From the NCBI GenBank assembly GCA_016297555.1, contig JAEDGK010000085.1, positions 1 through 9,127 on the forward strand: a stretch of 9,127 nt of DNA. Direction: 5' to 3'. The DNA is from Clostridiaceae bacterium. Its GTDB lineage: Bacteria > Bacillota > Clostridia > Oscillospirales > Acutalibacteraceae. Below, piece by piece: positions 1 through 5,786 of the stretch. The notes beneath the pieces are model-generated. The model was not told the DNA's origin and did not search any database. It saw only the letters and a list, made by a program, of their open reading frames with translations. The position numbers and the translations under genes were made by a program. The stretch's first letter is position 1. Each line of letters opens with the position of its first letter.

Positions 1-43
1 CACTGCGAAAGCAAAAATAGCTCCAAATCCCGAGCCTGTTTTT

Positions 44-99
44 ACTTTTCGCTTGGTCGCATATAGAAGATATGCTTCACGAATTGAGAAAGCGAAAGT
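44..99 (+). other. Structured non-coding leader upstream of the SCP2-like gene
   Basis: Two nested inverted repeats are visible. The outer stem pairs ACTTTTCGCTT (44-54) with AAGCGAAAGT (90-99), leaving one bulged T. The inner stem pairs GCATAT (59-64) with ATATGC (70-75) around a five-base loop. GCGAAA at 5-10 can also pair with TTTCGC (47-52), so two mutually exclusive folds are possible on paper. The region lies just upstream of a plus-strand gene and contains no open frame or known riboswitch consensus that I recognise. I could not place a convincing sigma-A promoter in 1-133. It may be a 5' untranslated regulatory structure or chance symmetry. Confidence 0.3.
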
Positions 100-142
100 G
101 ATTTTCACCCCGTCACCCAAATAACCGAAAGGAATGATTTAT

Positions 143-949
143 ATGGCTTCGAGAGAAGATATATTAACTAATAAAGTTTTCCTTTGTGCGGTTCTGCCCC
201 TTATCAAGACGATTGCAATGGATGATCCCAAGCTTGCCAAGAAGTTTGAGCACGCTCATGCGGTAATTCAGGTCAGCGCAAAGGATCCCGACGCTCCCGA
301 GGGCAAGTATTCCACTCATTTTGTTGTTAACAGCGGCGAGTGGATTTGCCACACGGATAAGGTAACGGAGAATCCTCATATCGAGCTTGAGTTCAAGAGC
401 GTTGAGGCAATGAACGCATTCTTCAAAGGAAAAATTGCTCCCTCAACTCTGCCTGCAATGAGAGGCATTGCCAAAAAGCCCGCAGTGTTTGCGGCGTTTA
501 TGATGACATTGCTCAAAATGTCCTCTCTCCTCACCGCAAAAGAGGCTCCCGCAGACGAGGAAACCAAAAAGCTGCTTGTTAAATGCTATTTCTATCTGCT
601 TTCAAGCGGAATAAGCACCCTCAACAAGCAGGGTCATGAAGAAATTCACGATTGGGCGCTCAAGAGCCCCGACAGAGTTTATGCATGGGCTGTTGACGGA
701 TACCCCGATATTTCGGCTTATATCCGCATAAAGGCGGGCAAGTCCAAGGCGGGCAGAGGCGTTTACAAGCGCGCTCTTCCGTTCTTCACAATGAGATTTG
801 ACAGCCTTGACAGTGCGCTGGGCATCCTTATGGGAACTGCCGATATGCTTGATTACACCAGAGAAAGCAAGCTTATCATGGACGGCGCTCCCGAATTCGG
901 CGCTCAGATAGGCGGATATATGATGACCGTCGGCGCATACGCACAATAA
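143..949 (+). CDS. SCP2-like (sterol-carrier-type) soluble protein, function unknown
   Basis: This is a 268-residue soluble protein with no signal peptide. The start is taken at 143 because AAAGGA (128-133) lies nine bases upstream; the ATG at 134 abuts that site and is too close. Residues about 75-100 (ENPHIELEFKS...FFKGK) and 213-268 (MRFDSLDSALGILMG...IMDGAPEFG) each resemble parts of the SCP2 fold: a strand followed by a helix ending in a small/Gly turn, then the final 'G-pe-g' helix. This suggests one SCP2-like domain split by, or duplicated around, a helical middle with a hydrophobic helix at about 113-130. Proteins of this fold bind lipids or other hydrophobic ligands, but the ligand here cannot be read from the sequence. 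It appears monocistronic and ends 16 bases before a MITE-like element. The assignment rests on pattern resemblance only; a hypothetical protein of another fold is possible. Confidence 0.6.
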   Translation: MASREDILTNKVFLCAVLPLIKTIAMDDPKLAKKFEHAHAVIQVSAKDPDAPEGKYSTHFVVNSGEWICHTDKVTENPHIELEFKSVEAMNAFFKGKIAPSTLPAMRGIAKKPAVFAAFMMTLLKMSSLLTAKEAPADEETKKLLVKCYFYLLSSGISTLNKQGHEEIHDWALKSPDRVYAWAVDGYPDISAYIRIKAGKSKAGRGVYKRALPFFTMRFDSLDSALGILMGTADMLDYTRESKLIMDGAPEFGAQIGGYMMTVGAYAQ

Positions 950-965
950 GTTATAATCAAAAACC

Positions 966-980
966 GGGCTGTCGCACTAA
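966..980 (+). repeat. Left terminal inverted repeat of the MITE-like element
   Basis: GGGCTGTCGCACTAA matches the reverse complement of 1160-1174 at 14 of 15 positions, with 11 consecutive outer matches. Termini starting GGG-CTGT occur at the ends of some transposable elements, but I cannot assign a family. Confidence 0.6.
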
Positions 981-1009
981 GCGAAGACCAAAAGAAACTA
1001 AAATAGCAG

Positions 1010-1051
1010 AAAATGGCTTGTATTGGAAATTCAACCGATACAAGCCATTTT
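1010..1051. terminator. Long perfect hairpin, possible bidirectional terminator
   Basis: AAAATGGCTTGTAT (1010-1023) pairs perfectly with ATACAAGCCATTTT (1038-1051). Three further inner pairs, including one G-T wobble, leave an eight-base loop. The stem ends in A4 on one side and T4 on the other, so transcripts from either strand end in a short U run. It lies between convergent genes that otherwise show no terminator. The stem is AT-rich and the U run short, so termination would be moderate. It may simply be the core palindrome of the MITE-like element. Confidence 0.5.
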
Positions 1052-1159
1052 AACATTGTATTTAAAGTTAATATCAATTTTTTATGTTTCTTTTTAGCCG
1101 TTTTTTTCGACTCGGAGTATCTTGATACGCCGTCGTCGGAAGAAAACGGCTTCTTCATC

Positions 1160-1174
1160 TTATTGCGACAGCCC
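1160..1174 (-). repeat. Right terminal inverted repeat of the MITE-like element
   Basis: TTATTGCGACAGCCC is the inverted partner of 966-980. It ends nine bases before the stop codon of the minus-strand ATPase gene (1184-1186), so the insertion lies immediately outside that coding region. Confidence 0.6.
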
Positions 1175-1183
1175 CTCACTTTT

Positions 1184-3814
1184 TTAATATTTGCGGCGTA
1201 TTGAACAAAGTGTTTTTCCCGATTCTCCCACAACGAGCGGAACGGCTGCAAGAGCTATGACCGTCAGCCATTGAACCGGGGATAGCGGCGTTACTCCGAA
1301 AACATTTGCAAGCTGAGGAATGAGCACCACTCCCGCCTGAGCCGCAGAGCACACCGCAACGGCAATGTTCATCATTCTGTTTGAGAAAATTCCCGCCTTA
1401 AAAAGCGGCAGAGATGAGCGCATATTAACTGCGTGAGCGATTTCGCAAAAGCTGATTGTGCAAAAAGCCATCGTTCTGCCGAGAATTATACTGCTTTGTG
1501 CGCCGAACATAAGGCAGCCTATTGAATAGGCAAGGATTGTCAGTGTGCCGACTATCATACCCTCAAGCGAAATATCTATCCACATACCGTCTGAAAAAAA
1601 TCCTTTTGACGGAGAAACGGGGCGTCTGCTCATTATGCCCTTTTCGGTTTTTTCCGTGCCGAGAGCCATGGCAGGCAGAGAATCCGTGATAAGGTTAACC
1701 CATAAAAGCTGGATTGGGATAAGCGGCGGTGAAAAGCCGAGGAGTGAAGCGGCGAAAACGGCAAGAATTTCTCCGATATTTGTGCCGAGCAGAAAATGAA
1801 CGGCTTTTTTTATGTTGTCATATATGCCCCTGCCCTGCTCGACCGCCTTGACAATCGTGGCAAAATTATCGTCGGTCAAAATCATATCAGCGGCGCTTTT
1901 GGCAACCTCCGTTCCGCTTTTTCCCATAGCGCAGCCGATATCGGCGGCTTTCAGAGCGGGTGCATCGTTAACGCCGTCGCCCGTCATGGCTACTATTTCT
2001 CCACGCGCTCGGAATGCCTTGACAATTCTGACCTTATGCTCGGGGCTTACCCTTGCAAAAACTCTGCAATCACTTATTTTTTCGGCGAGCTGAGAATCGC
2101 TCAGAGCGTCAAGCTCGCTGCCCGTCATAGCCGTTTGCCCGCTTTCAAGAATACCGAGCTTTTCGGCAACGGCGCAGGCGGTTGAAATATGGTCGCCCGT
2201 TATCATAACGGGGATTATCCCCGCGCGCTTGCAGGTCATAACGGCCTTTGCCGCCTCGGGTCTCGGAGGGTCAGCCATACCGATAAGCCCGGCAAAAACA
2301 AGGTCTTTTTCGGCAAAATCGTTTTCGCCCTCCGATGAGCGGTAAGCAACGGCGATAACCCTGAGAGCTTCGTGCGCCATACTCTCGTTTTGCTCGGTAA
2401 TCAGCCTTTTACGGTGGGCGGACATTATGACGGGCGCACCGTTGACGGCGGCAAATTTGCACTTTGCAATTATAACATCGGGCGCGCCTTTTACAATTAG
2501 CATCGGTTTTTGCTGAAACATATTGACGGTTGACATACTTTTTCTCTCGCTTGAAAAAGGAGTTTCGTGAAGCCTCGGATAGTCCCTGTCAAGCGAAAAA
2601 ACCTTTTCTCCCCGTTCATAAGCCGCCGCCAAGATTGCCGCCTCGGTCGGATCTCCGCTGAAAGAGGCGGTTTTTCCGCGCCCTGCGGCTCGTGAATTGC
2701 TGCACAGCGAGCCGAGCAGCAAAATTTTGCGTGCTTCCTCCGAATTGTGCGGCAGTTCACCGAATAAATTTCTTATTTGAGTTACACTCATTTTGTTTTG
2801 CGTGAGAGTTCCCGTTTTATCGGAGCAGATAACGGTTGCCGCTCCGAGTGTTTCCACGGCGGGCAGATGGCGGATTATTGCGCTGCTTTTTGCCATTCTC
2901 TGAACGCCCATTGAAAGCACGATGGTAACAATGGCGGGCAGTCCCTCGGGAATTGCCGCCACGGCAAGGCTGACGGAAAGCATAAAAGAGGGCAAAATTC
3001 CGCTCTTTTTAACAACTCCGAGAATAAAAACAAAAGCACAGATTATTATCGCTCCTATGCCGAGCGCTTTTCCGATTTTGCCCAGCCTTTGCTGAAGCGG
3101 TGTCTGCGGAGCTTTTTCAGCCGCAAGCAAATGCGCTATTTTGCCCACATGGGTATTCATTCCCGTTTCCGTAACCACGGCAATGCAGTTGCCGCCGATA
3201 ACTGTTGTTGAGGAAAAAACCATATTTTTTCTGTCAGCAGGGGGGCAATTATCGGGCAAAATCACCTGAGCGTTTTTGCCGCTCGGCTCGGATTCTCCCG
3301 TCAGCGCGCTTTCGCGCACGCTCAGAGAATTTGCGGAAATGAGCCTTGCGTCGGCGGGAACCAAATCTCCGCTTTCAAGCAATATGATATCGCCCGGAAC
3401 GATGTCGGAGGAGGGAATTCGCCTGATTTTCCCCGAGCGTTTCACACGGGCTGTGGGAGCGGACATTTTTTTAAGGGCTTCGAGCGCGCGCTCTGCCCGT
3501 CTTTCCTGAAAAACGCCGATTGCCGCATTCAGAATAACAATCATCAGAATTACTATCGGCTCAACAAAATCTCCCTTACCCTCGATAATGCCCGTTGCAA
3601 AGGAAATGATGCAGGCGATAAACAGAATTATGACGCAGAAATCTGAGAATTGGGCGATGAATTGCCTGATAACAGACGGCTTTTTCTTATCTTTCAGCTT
3701 GTTTTCTCCCGCCGAGGCAAGCCTTTTGCCCGCCTCATGCTCGCTCAGCCCGCTGTTTATGTCGCTTTTCAGCTCACGGGCGGCTTGCTCGCCCGAAATG
3801 GAATGCCAAACCAT
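1184..3814 (-). CDS. P2A-type calcium-transporting P-type ATPase
   Basis: This is a full-length 876-residue cation pump of the SERCA/bacterial calcium-ATPase class, which exports Ca2+ across the plasma membrane using ATP. The start at 3814 follows AAGGAAG at good spacing; an in-frame ATG at 3856 lacks such a site. Visible in order: N-terminal cation-ATPase region, membrane helices M1-M2 (about 55-105), actuator-domain TGES (172-175), M4 PEGLP (289-293), phosphorylation motif DKTGTLT (332-338, Asp332), nucleotide-domain KGAPD (442-446), hinge TGDGVND (611-617), then six C-terminal helices. The calcium ligands known from SERCA all have counterparts: Glu290 (M4), Asn679 and Glu682 (M5), Asn707, Thr710 and Asp711 (M6), and Glu791 (M8). 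This favours Ca2+ over Mn2+, Na+ or H+. The gene lies downstream of the AbrB-type regulator but is separated from it by a terminator. A TATATATGA stretch at 3861-3870 on the minus strand could be a -10 region, but I see no good -35. Confidence 0.93.
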   Translation of the reverse strand: MVWHSISGEQAARELKSDINSGLSEHEAGKRLASAGENKLKDKKKPSVIRQFIAQFSDFCVIILFIACIISFATGIIEGKGDFVEPIVILMIVILNAAIGVFQERRAERALEALKKMSAPTARVKRSGKIRRIPSSDIVPGDIILLESGDLVPADARLISANSLSVRESALTGESEPSGKNAQVILPDNCPPADRKNMVFSSTTVIGGNCIAVVTETGMNTHVGKIAHLLAAEKAPQTPLQQRLGKIGKALGIGAIIICAFVFILGVVKKSGILPSFMLSVSLAVAAIPEGLPAIVTIVLSMGVQRMAKSSAIIRHLPAVETLGAATVICSDKTGTLTQNKMSVTQIRNLFGELPHNSEEARKILLLGSLCSNSRAAGRGKTASFSGDPTEAAILAAAYERGEKVFSLDRDYPRLHETPFSSERKSMSTVNMFQQKPMLIVKGAPDVIIAKCKFAAVNGAPVIMSAHRKRLITEQNESMAHEALRVIAVAYRSSEGENDFAEKDLVFAGLIGMADPPRPEAAKAVMTCKRAGIIPVMITGDHISTACAVAEKLGILESGQTAMTGSELDALSDSQLAEKISDCRVFARVSPEHKVRIVKAFRARGEIVAMTGDGVNDAPALKAADIGCAMGKSGTEVAKSAADMILTDDNFATIVKAVEQGRGIYDNIKKAVHFLLGTNIGEILAVFAASLLGFSPPLIPIQLLWVNLITDSLPAMALGTEKTEKGIMSRRPVSPSKGFFSDGMWIDISLEGMIVGTLTILAYSIGCLMFGAQSSIILGRTMAFCTISFCEIAHAVNMRSSLPLFKAGIFSNRMMNIAVAVCSAAQAGVVLIPQLANVFGVTPLSPVQWLTVIALAAVPLVVGESGKTLCSIRRKY

Positions 3815-3881
3815 ATTTTCTTCCTTTCCGCAGGTAATGCAATAATCACGGCTCAATAGTCATATATATTCACAGCGGCAT

Positions 3882-3915
3882 AAAAAAATCCCCGGGAACA
3901 TTAAATGTCCCGGGG
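3882..3915 (-). terminator. Rho-independent terminator of the AbrB-type regulator gene
   Basis: CCCCGGG (3890-3896) pairs with CCCGGGG (3909-3915). ACAT/ATGT extends the stem past a bulged A to a three-base loop. Read on the minus strand, the stem is followed by seven U residues (3888-3882). It lies 16 bases after the regulator's stop codon, between it and the ATPase gene. Confidence 0.92.
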
Positions 3916-3931
3916 GAAAGCATCCGTCAAA

Positions 3932-4174
3932 TTATTCCGCTTTTAATTTGTCAAGACATGCTTTGCAGATATGCTTGCCTTCAAATTCGACAAGGTCATT
4001 TTCGGCTTTGCAGAAAACGCAGTCGGCAACAGCTTTTTTGCAGATGATTTGTTTTCCGTCAGAAAACATTTCAACCTTGCTGCCGGGAGCCGTAAGACCA
4101 AGCTCCTTTCTGAGCTGCATCGGAAGAACAATTCTGCCGACGCTGTCGATTTCACGAATGAATCCTGAAAACAT
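3932..4174 (-). CDS. AbrB/SpoVT-type transcriptional regulator with C-terminal zinc ribbon
   Basis: This 80-residue protein has two parts. Residues 1-48 are a swapped-hairpin AbrB domain with the hallmark pattern F-I-R-x-I-D-S-V-G-R-I-V-L-P, then an L-R-K-E-L-G-L helix and a final strand. Residues 52-73 form a treble-clef or zinc-ribbon knuckle, CVFC...CKAC (Cys52, Cys55, Cys70, Cys73). AbrB-type proteins bind AT-rich DNA as dimers or tetramers and act in transition-state or sporulation control; the ribbon is expected to bind zinc and may support oligomerisation or partner binding. The start at 4174 is chosen because GGAGG lies six bases upstream; longer starts run into the promoter. It has its own promoter and terminator, so it is monocistronic. 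It is divergent from spmA, which raises the possibility that it acts on the shared intergenic region; this is inference. Its targets are unknown. Confidence 0.88.
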   Translation of the reverse strand: MFSGFIREIDSVGRIVLPMQLRKELGLTAPGSKVEMFSDGKQIICKKAVADCVFCKAENDLVEFEGKHICKACLDKLKAE

Positions 4175-4217
4175 AACATTCCTCCTATATTGTATTCTTT
4201 GGGCGTTTCGCATTAAG

Positions 4218-4246
4218 TATATACCACTTTTTGTCACAGTTGTCAA
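4218..4246 (-). promoter_or_regulatory. Sigma-A promoter of the AbrB-type regulator
   Basis: On the minus strand a perfect -35 TTGACA (4246-4241) is followed after 17 bases by TATATA (4223-4218), with TATACT just overlapping it. The transcript would start roughly 30-40 bases before the ATG at 4174, leaving room for the GGAGG site. Confidence 0.85.
4231..4245. repeat. Direct repeat TTGTCA over the regulator's -35 box
   Basis: TTGTCA occurs at 4231-4236 and again at 4240-4245, a nine-base period, and the second copy overlaps the -35 hexamer. It could be a half-site pair for a repressor, including autoregulation, or coincidence. Confidence 0.25.
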
Positions 4247-4275
4247 GTAGGAAAAAGGAATTAATTGGAAATTAT

Positions 4276-4290
4276 TAACATATTATGTTA
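4276..4290. promoter_or_regulatory. 15-nt palindrome upstream of spmA, candidate operator
   Basis: TAACATAtTATGTTA is a perfect seven-base inverted repeat around one central base, 45 bases before the spmA start and 30 bases beyond the divergent regulator's -35. It is a plausible dimeric-regulator site. It also contains CATATTA (4279-4285), which fits the -10 consensus of forespore sigma-G (CATNNTA), with a poor -35-like GAATT at 4258-4262. The two readings are not exclusive. Confidence 0.4.
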
Positions 4291-4334
4291 CGAAATGCTG
4301 TATTTGGAAAAATTTTTAAAGCGGGTGAAACGGC

Positions 4335-4931
4335 GTGATTAATTATATTTGGGCGGGAATGGTAATTTTTTCGGCGATTTCGGCTTTCTTTGGCGGAAAC
4401 GCTCAGGCTTTGTCAAACGCAGTAATTTCTGCGGCTTCGGACGCGGTTAACCTTTGCATAAGGCTCGGCGGAACGATTTGCCTTTGGGGCGGACTTATGG
4501 CGGTTGCCGAAAACTCGGGGCTGACCGCCGTTATCTGCCGCTTGCTTTCGCCGTTTTTGAAGCTTATTTTTCCAAAGATGGATATGAGGGGCGAAACGGC
4601 GAGAGCAATTTCGATGAATGTAACCGCAAATCTGCTCGGGCTGGGCAATGCGGCAACTCCTCTCGGGCTTGAAGCAATGCGACGCCTTCAAGCCGAAAAT
4701 CCGAGCAAGGGAAAGGCAAGCGGCGATATGATTAAATTTGTTGTAATGAATTCGGCGGCATTTCATCTGATACCGACTACCGTGGCTGCCTTGCGGCAGG
4801 ATTACGGCTGCAAAACGCCGTTTGACATTATGCCCGCCTCGTGGATATCCTCCGCTGCGGCGCTGACGGTCGGTCTGACGGCGGCAATACTTATGATTAA
4901 AATTTCGGAGGGCGTAAAATGGAAAAGGTAA
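4335..4931 (+). CDS. spmA: Spore maturation protein A
   Basis: SpmA is a 198-residue integral membrane protein of the Gate/nucleoside-recognition type, close to the usual family length. With SpmB it is needed for normal dehydration of the spore core during maturation. The family signature is clear at residues 95-115 (NVTANLLGLGNAATPLGLEAM, with its Asn, Gly and Pro residues). Hydrophobic segments lie at about 4-20, 44-60, 63-80, 133-150 and 171-190. Translation is taken from a GTG at 4335 with a weak GGGTG site (4323-4327) upstream; no better ATG start fits the N-terminus. No convincing sigma-A promoter precedes it, which suits a sporulation-specific sigma factor; a sigma-G-like -10 is noted at 4279-4285. 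The last 13 bases overlap the start of spmB, indicating translational coupling. Confidence 0.93.
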   Translation: MINYIWAGMVIFSAISAFFGGNAQALSNAVISAASDAVNLCIRLGGTICLWGGLMAVAENSGLTAVICRLLSPFLKLIFPKMDMRGETARAISMNVTANLLGLGNAATPLGLEAMRRLQAENPSKGKASGDMIKFVVMNSAAFHLIPTTVAALRQDYGCKTPFDIMPASWISSAAALTVGLTAAILMIKISEGVKWKR

Positions 4932-5434
4932 GCTCTTTTATTCTGCCGTCGGTAACGGCTCTGATTGTTATTTTCGGGCTTTTCAAGGGCGTGAAGGTGT
5001 TTGACTGCTTTGTTAAGGGCGCGGCGGACGGTCTTAAATCCGCAGTCCGATTGCTTCCGCCTCTTATGGGGCTTGTGCTGGGCGTATCTATGCTCAGGCA
5101 GTCGGGCGCGCTGGCGGTTATAACCCGTGCGCTCGAACCTATTGCACGCTTTACGGGAATTCCCGCCGATGTTTTGCCGCTGACCGTGCTCAGCCCGATT
5201 TCGGGGAGCGGGTCGCTGACAATGTTTGAGCAGATACTTAAAAATTTCGGTCCCGATTCACCCGAGGGCAGAATTGCCTCGGTCATAATGGGCTCAACAG
5301 AAACAACCTTTTACGCCGTGACGGTTTATTACGGCTCGGTCGGAATTAAAAAAAGCGGCTGTACCGTGCCTGCGGCTCTGCTTGCGGATATGACGAGTTT
5401 TATTGTTTCGTCTCTCAGCGTTTATCTGTTTTAA
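4919..5434 (+). CDS. spmB: Spore maturation protein B
   Basis: SpmB is a 171-residue membrane protein, the partner of SpmA in spore-core dehydration. Diagnostic motifs are PISGSGS (93-99) and GSTETTFY (125-132), with YYGSVGIKK following and a C-terminal membrane helix at about 153-171. The N-terminal helix (6-22) and the stretch around 45-58 are also membrane segments. The ATG at 4919 lies seven bases after GGAGG (4907-4911), inside the end of spmA, so the two form an operon. No terminator follows before the next promoter, so spmAB transcripts would run into the patatin remnant and stop at 5746-5782. Confidence 0.93.
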   Translation: MEKVSSFILPSVTALIVIFGLFKGVKVFDCFVKGAADGLKSAVRLLPPLMGLVLGVSMLRQSGALAVITRALEPIARFTGIPADVLPLTVLSPISGSGSLTMFEQILKNFGPDSPEGRIASVIMGSTETTFYAVTVYYGSVGIKKSGCTVPAALLADMTSFIVSSLSVYLF

Positions 5435-5441
5435 AATTCAG

Positions 5442-5470
5442 TTGACTTGGTTTTCGGAATAATATATAAT
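5442..5470 (+). promoter_or_regulatory. Near-consensus sigma-A promoter of the patatin remnant
   Basis: TTGACT (5442-5447) and a perfect TATAAT (5465-5470) are separated by exactly 17 bases. It begins eight bases after the spmB stop codon. The expected start of transcription is about 25 bases before the ATG at 5503. Confidence 0.85.
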
Positions 5471-5502
5471 TCAAGTAATCGTAAAAAGAGCAGGTTTGTT
5501 TT

Positions 5503-5721
5503 ATGAAAGTTGGATTTATTGATTCGGGCGGCGGAATGAGAGGCATTTACACGAGCGGGATTTATGACTGCCTTATGGACAGCGGCGTCGAGCCTGAATA
5601 CTGCATCGGAGTTTCAACCCTGACGAGGGACAGGCGCAAGCTTGACTTGCTTTATCAAAAGGGATATGACGACGGCAGACGGATAGAAGAATTTATAAAC
5701 AAGTGTAAAAATTTTGCCTGA
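5503..5721 (+). pseudogene. Internally deleted patatin-like phospholipase gene
   Basis: The 72-codon frame joins the two extremes of a patatin-like lipase of the YjjU type, normally about 280 residues. Residues 1-38 carry the N-terminal strand, the oxyanion-hole glycine motif GGGMRG (9-14) and the nucleophile elbow up to GVS (36-38). Residues 40-70 (LTRDRRKLDLLYQKGYDDG...) resemble the conserved tail of the family, 'R-D-x-x-K-L-x-x-L-Y-x-x-G-Y-x-D'. The catalytic serine position is present, but the Gly after it in GxSxG, the second catalytic residue (Asp in DGG/DGA) and the rest of the hydrolase core are missing, so lipase activity is very unlikely. The deletion kept the reading frame. Promoter, ATG, stop and terminator are intact; the ribosome binding site is weak (GCAGG, 5490-5494). 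It could be a fresh decay product or an expressed miniprotein of unknown role. Confidence 0.75.
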
Positions 5722-5745
5722 ACGGGGATAGCTTTTCAAAAAATC

Positions 5746-5782
5746 AGCGCATACCAAGCGTATTTGCTCGGTATGCGCTTTT
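5746..5782. terminator. Bidirectional rho-independent terminator
   Basis: AGCGCATACC (5746-5755) pairs perfectly with GGTATGCGCT (5770-5779), with AGC/GCT pairing inside the loop. On the plus strand TTTT follows and then an AT-rich run. On the minus strand a run of six U (from A's at 5738-5743) follows the stem. It serves the convergent patatin remnant and DHHW gene, whose stop codon starts at 5789. Confidence 0.92.
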
Positions 5783-5786
5783 AAAT

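Larger units (their letters stand above)
966..1174. mobile_element. MITE-like palindromic element, 209 bp, non-coding
   Basis: The element is bounded by inverted repeats GGGCTGTCGCA (966-976) and TGCGACAGCCC (1164-1174). These extend inward to 14 matches in 15 positions (966-980 against 1160-1174), then GAAGA (983-987) against TCTTC (1152-1156). Inside are a perfect 14-bp hairpin (1010-1051) and a second arm in which AGCCGTTTT (1096-1104) pairs with AAAACGGCT (1143-1151) around a small GTATC/GATAC hairpin (1117-1128). It encodes no credible protein. It fits a miniature inverted-repeat transposable element mobilised in trans, inserted between two convergent genes. No target-site duplication is obvious at the flanks. 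The alternative is a large structured intergenic repeat or bidirectional terminator that never moved. Confidence 0.6.

Noticed and set aside
904..1251. Open frames through the MITE-like element on both strands (minus 904-1251, plus 1013-1204)
   Set aside because: They overlap real genes or run through palindromic DNA, lack ribosome binding sites, and encode low-complexity Phe/Lys-rich peptides with no family pattern.
1796..2185. Plus-strand open frames opposite the ATPase gene
   Set aside because: They are antisense shadows of a strongly conserved P-type ATPase coding region, with no ribosome binding sites.
3815..3856. A longer ATPase with an N-terminal CxxC (start at 3856)
   Set aside because: The ATG at 3814 has an AAGGAAG site at proper spacing and gives the usual N-terminus. 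The extra 14 residues have no such site and no homology that I recognise.
4258..4285. A definite sigma-G promoter for spmA
   Set aside because: The -10 CATATTA fits, but the -35 is imperfect and the spacing of 16 is short, so it is only mentioned as possible within the palindrome entry.
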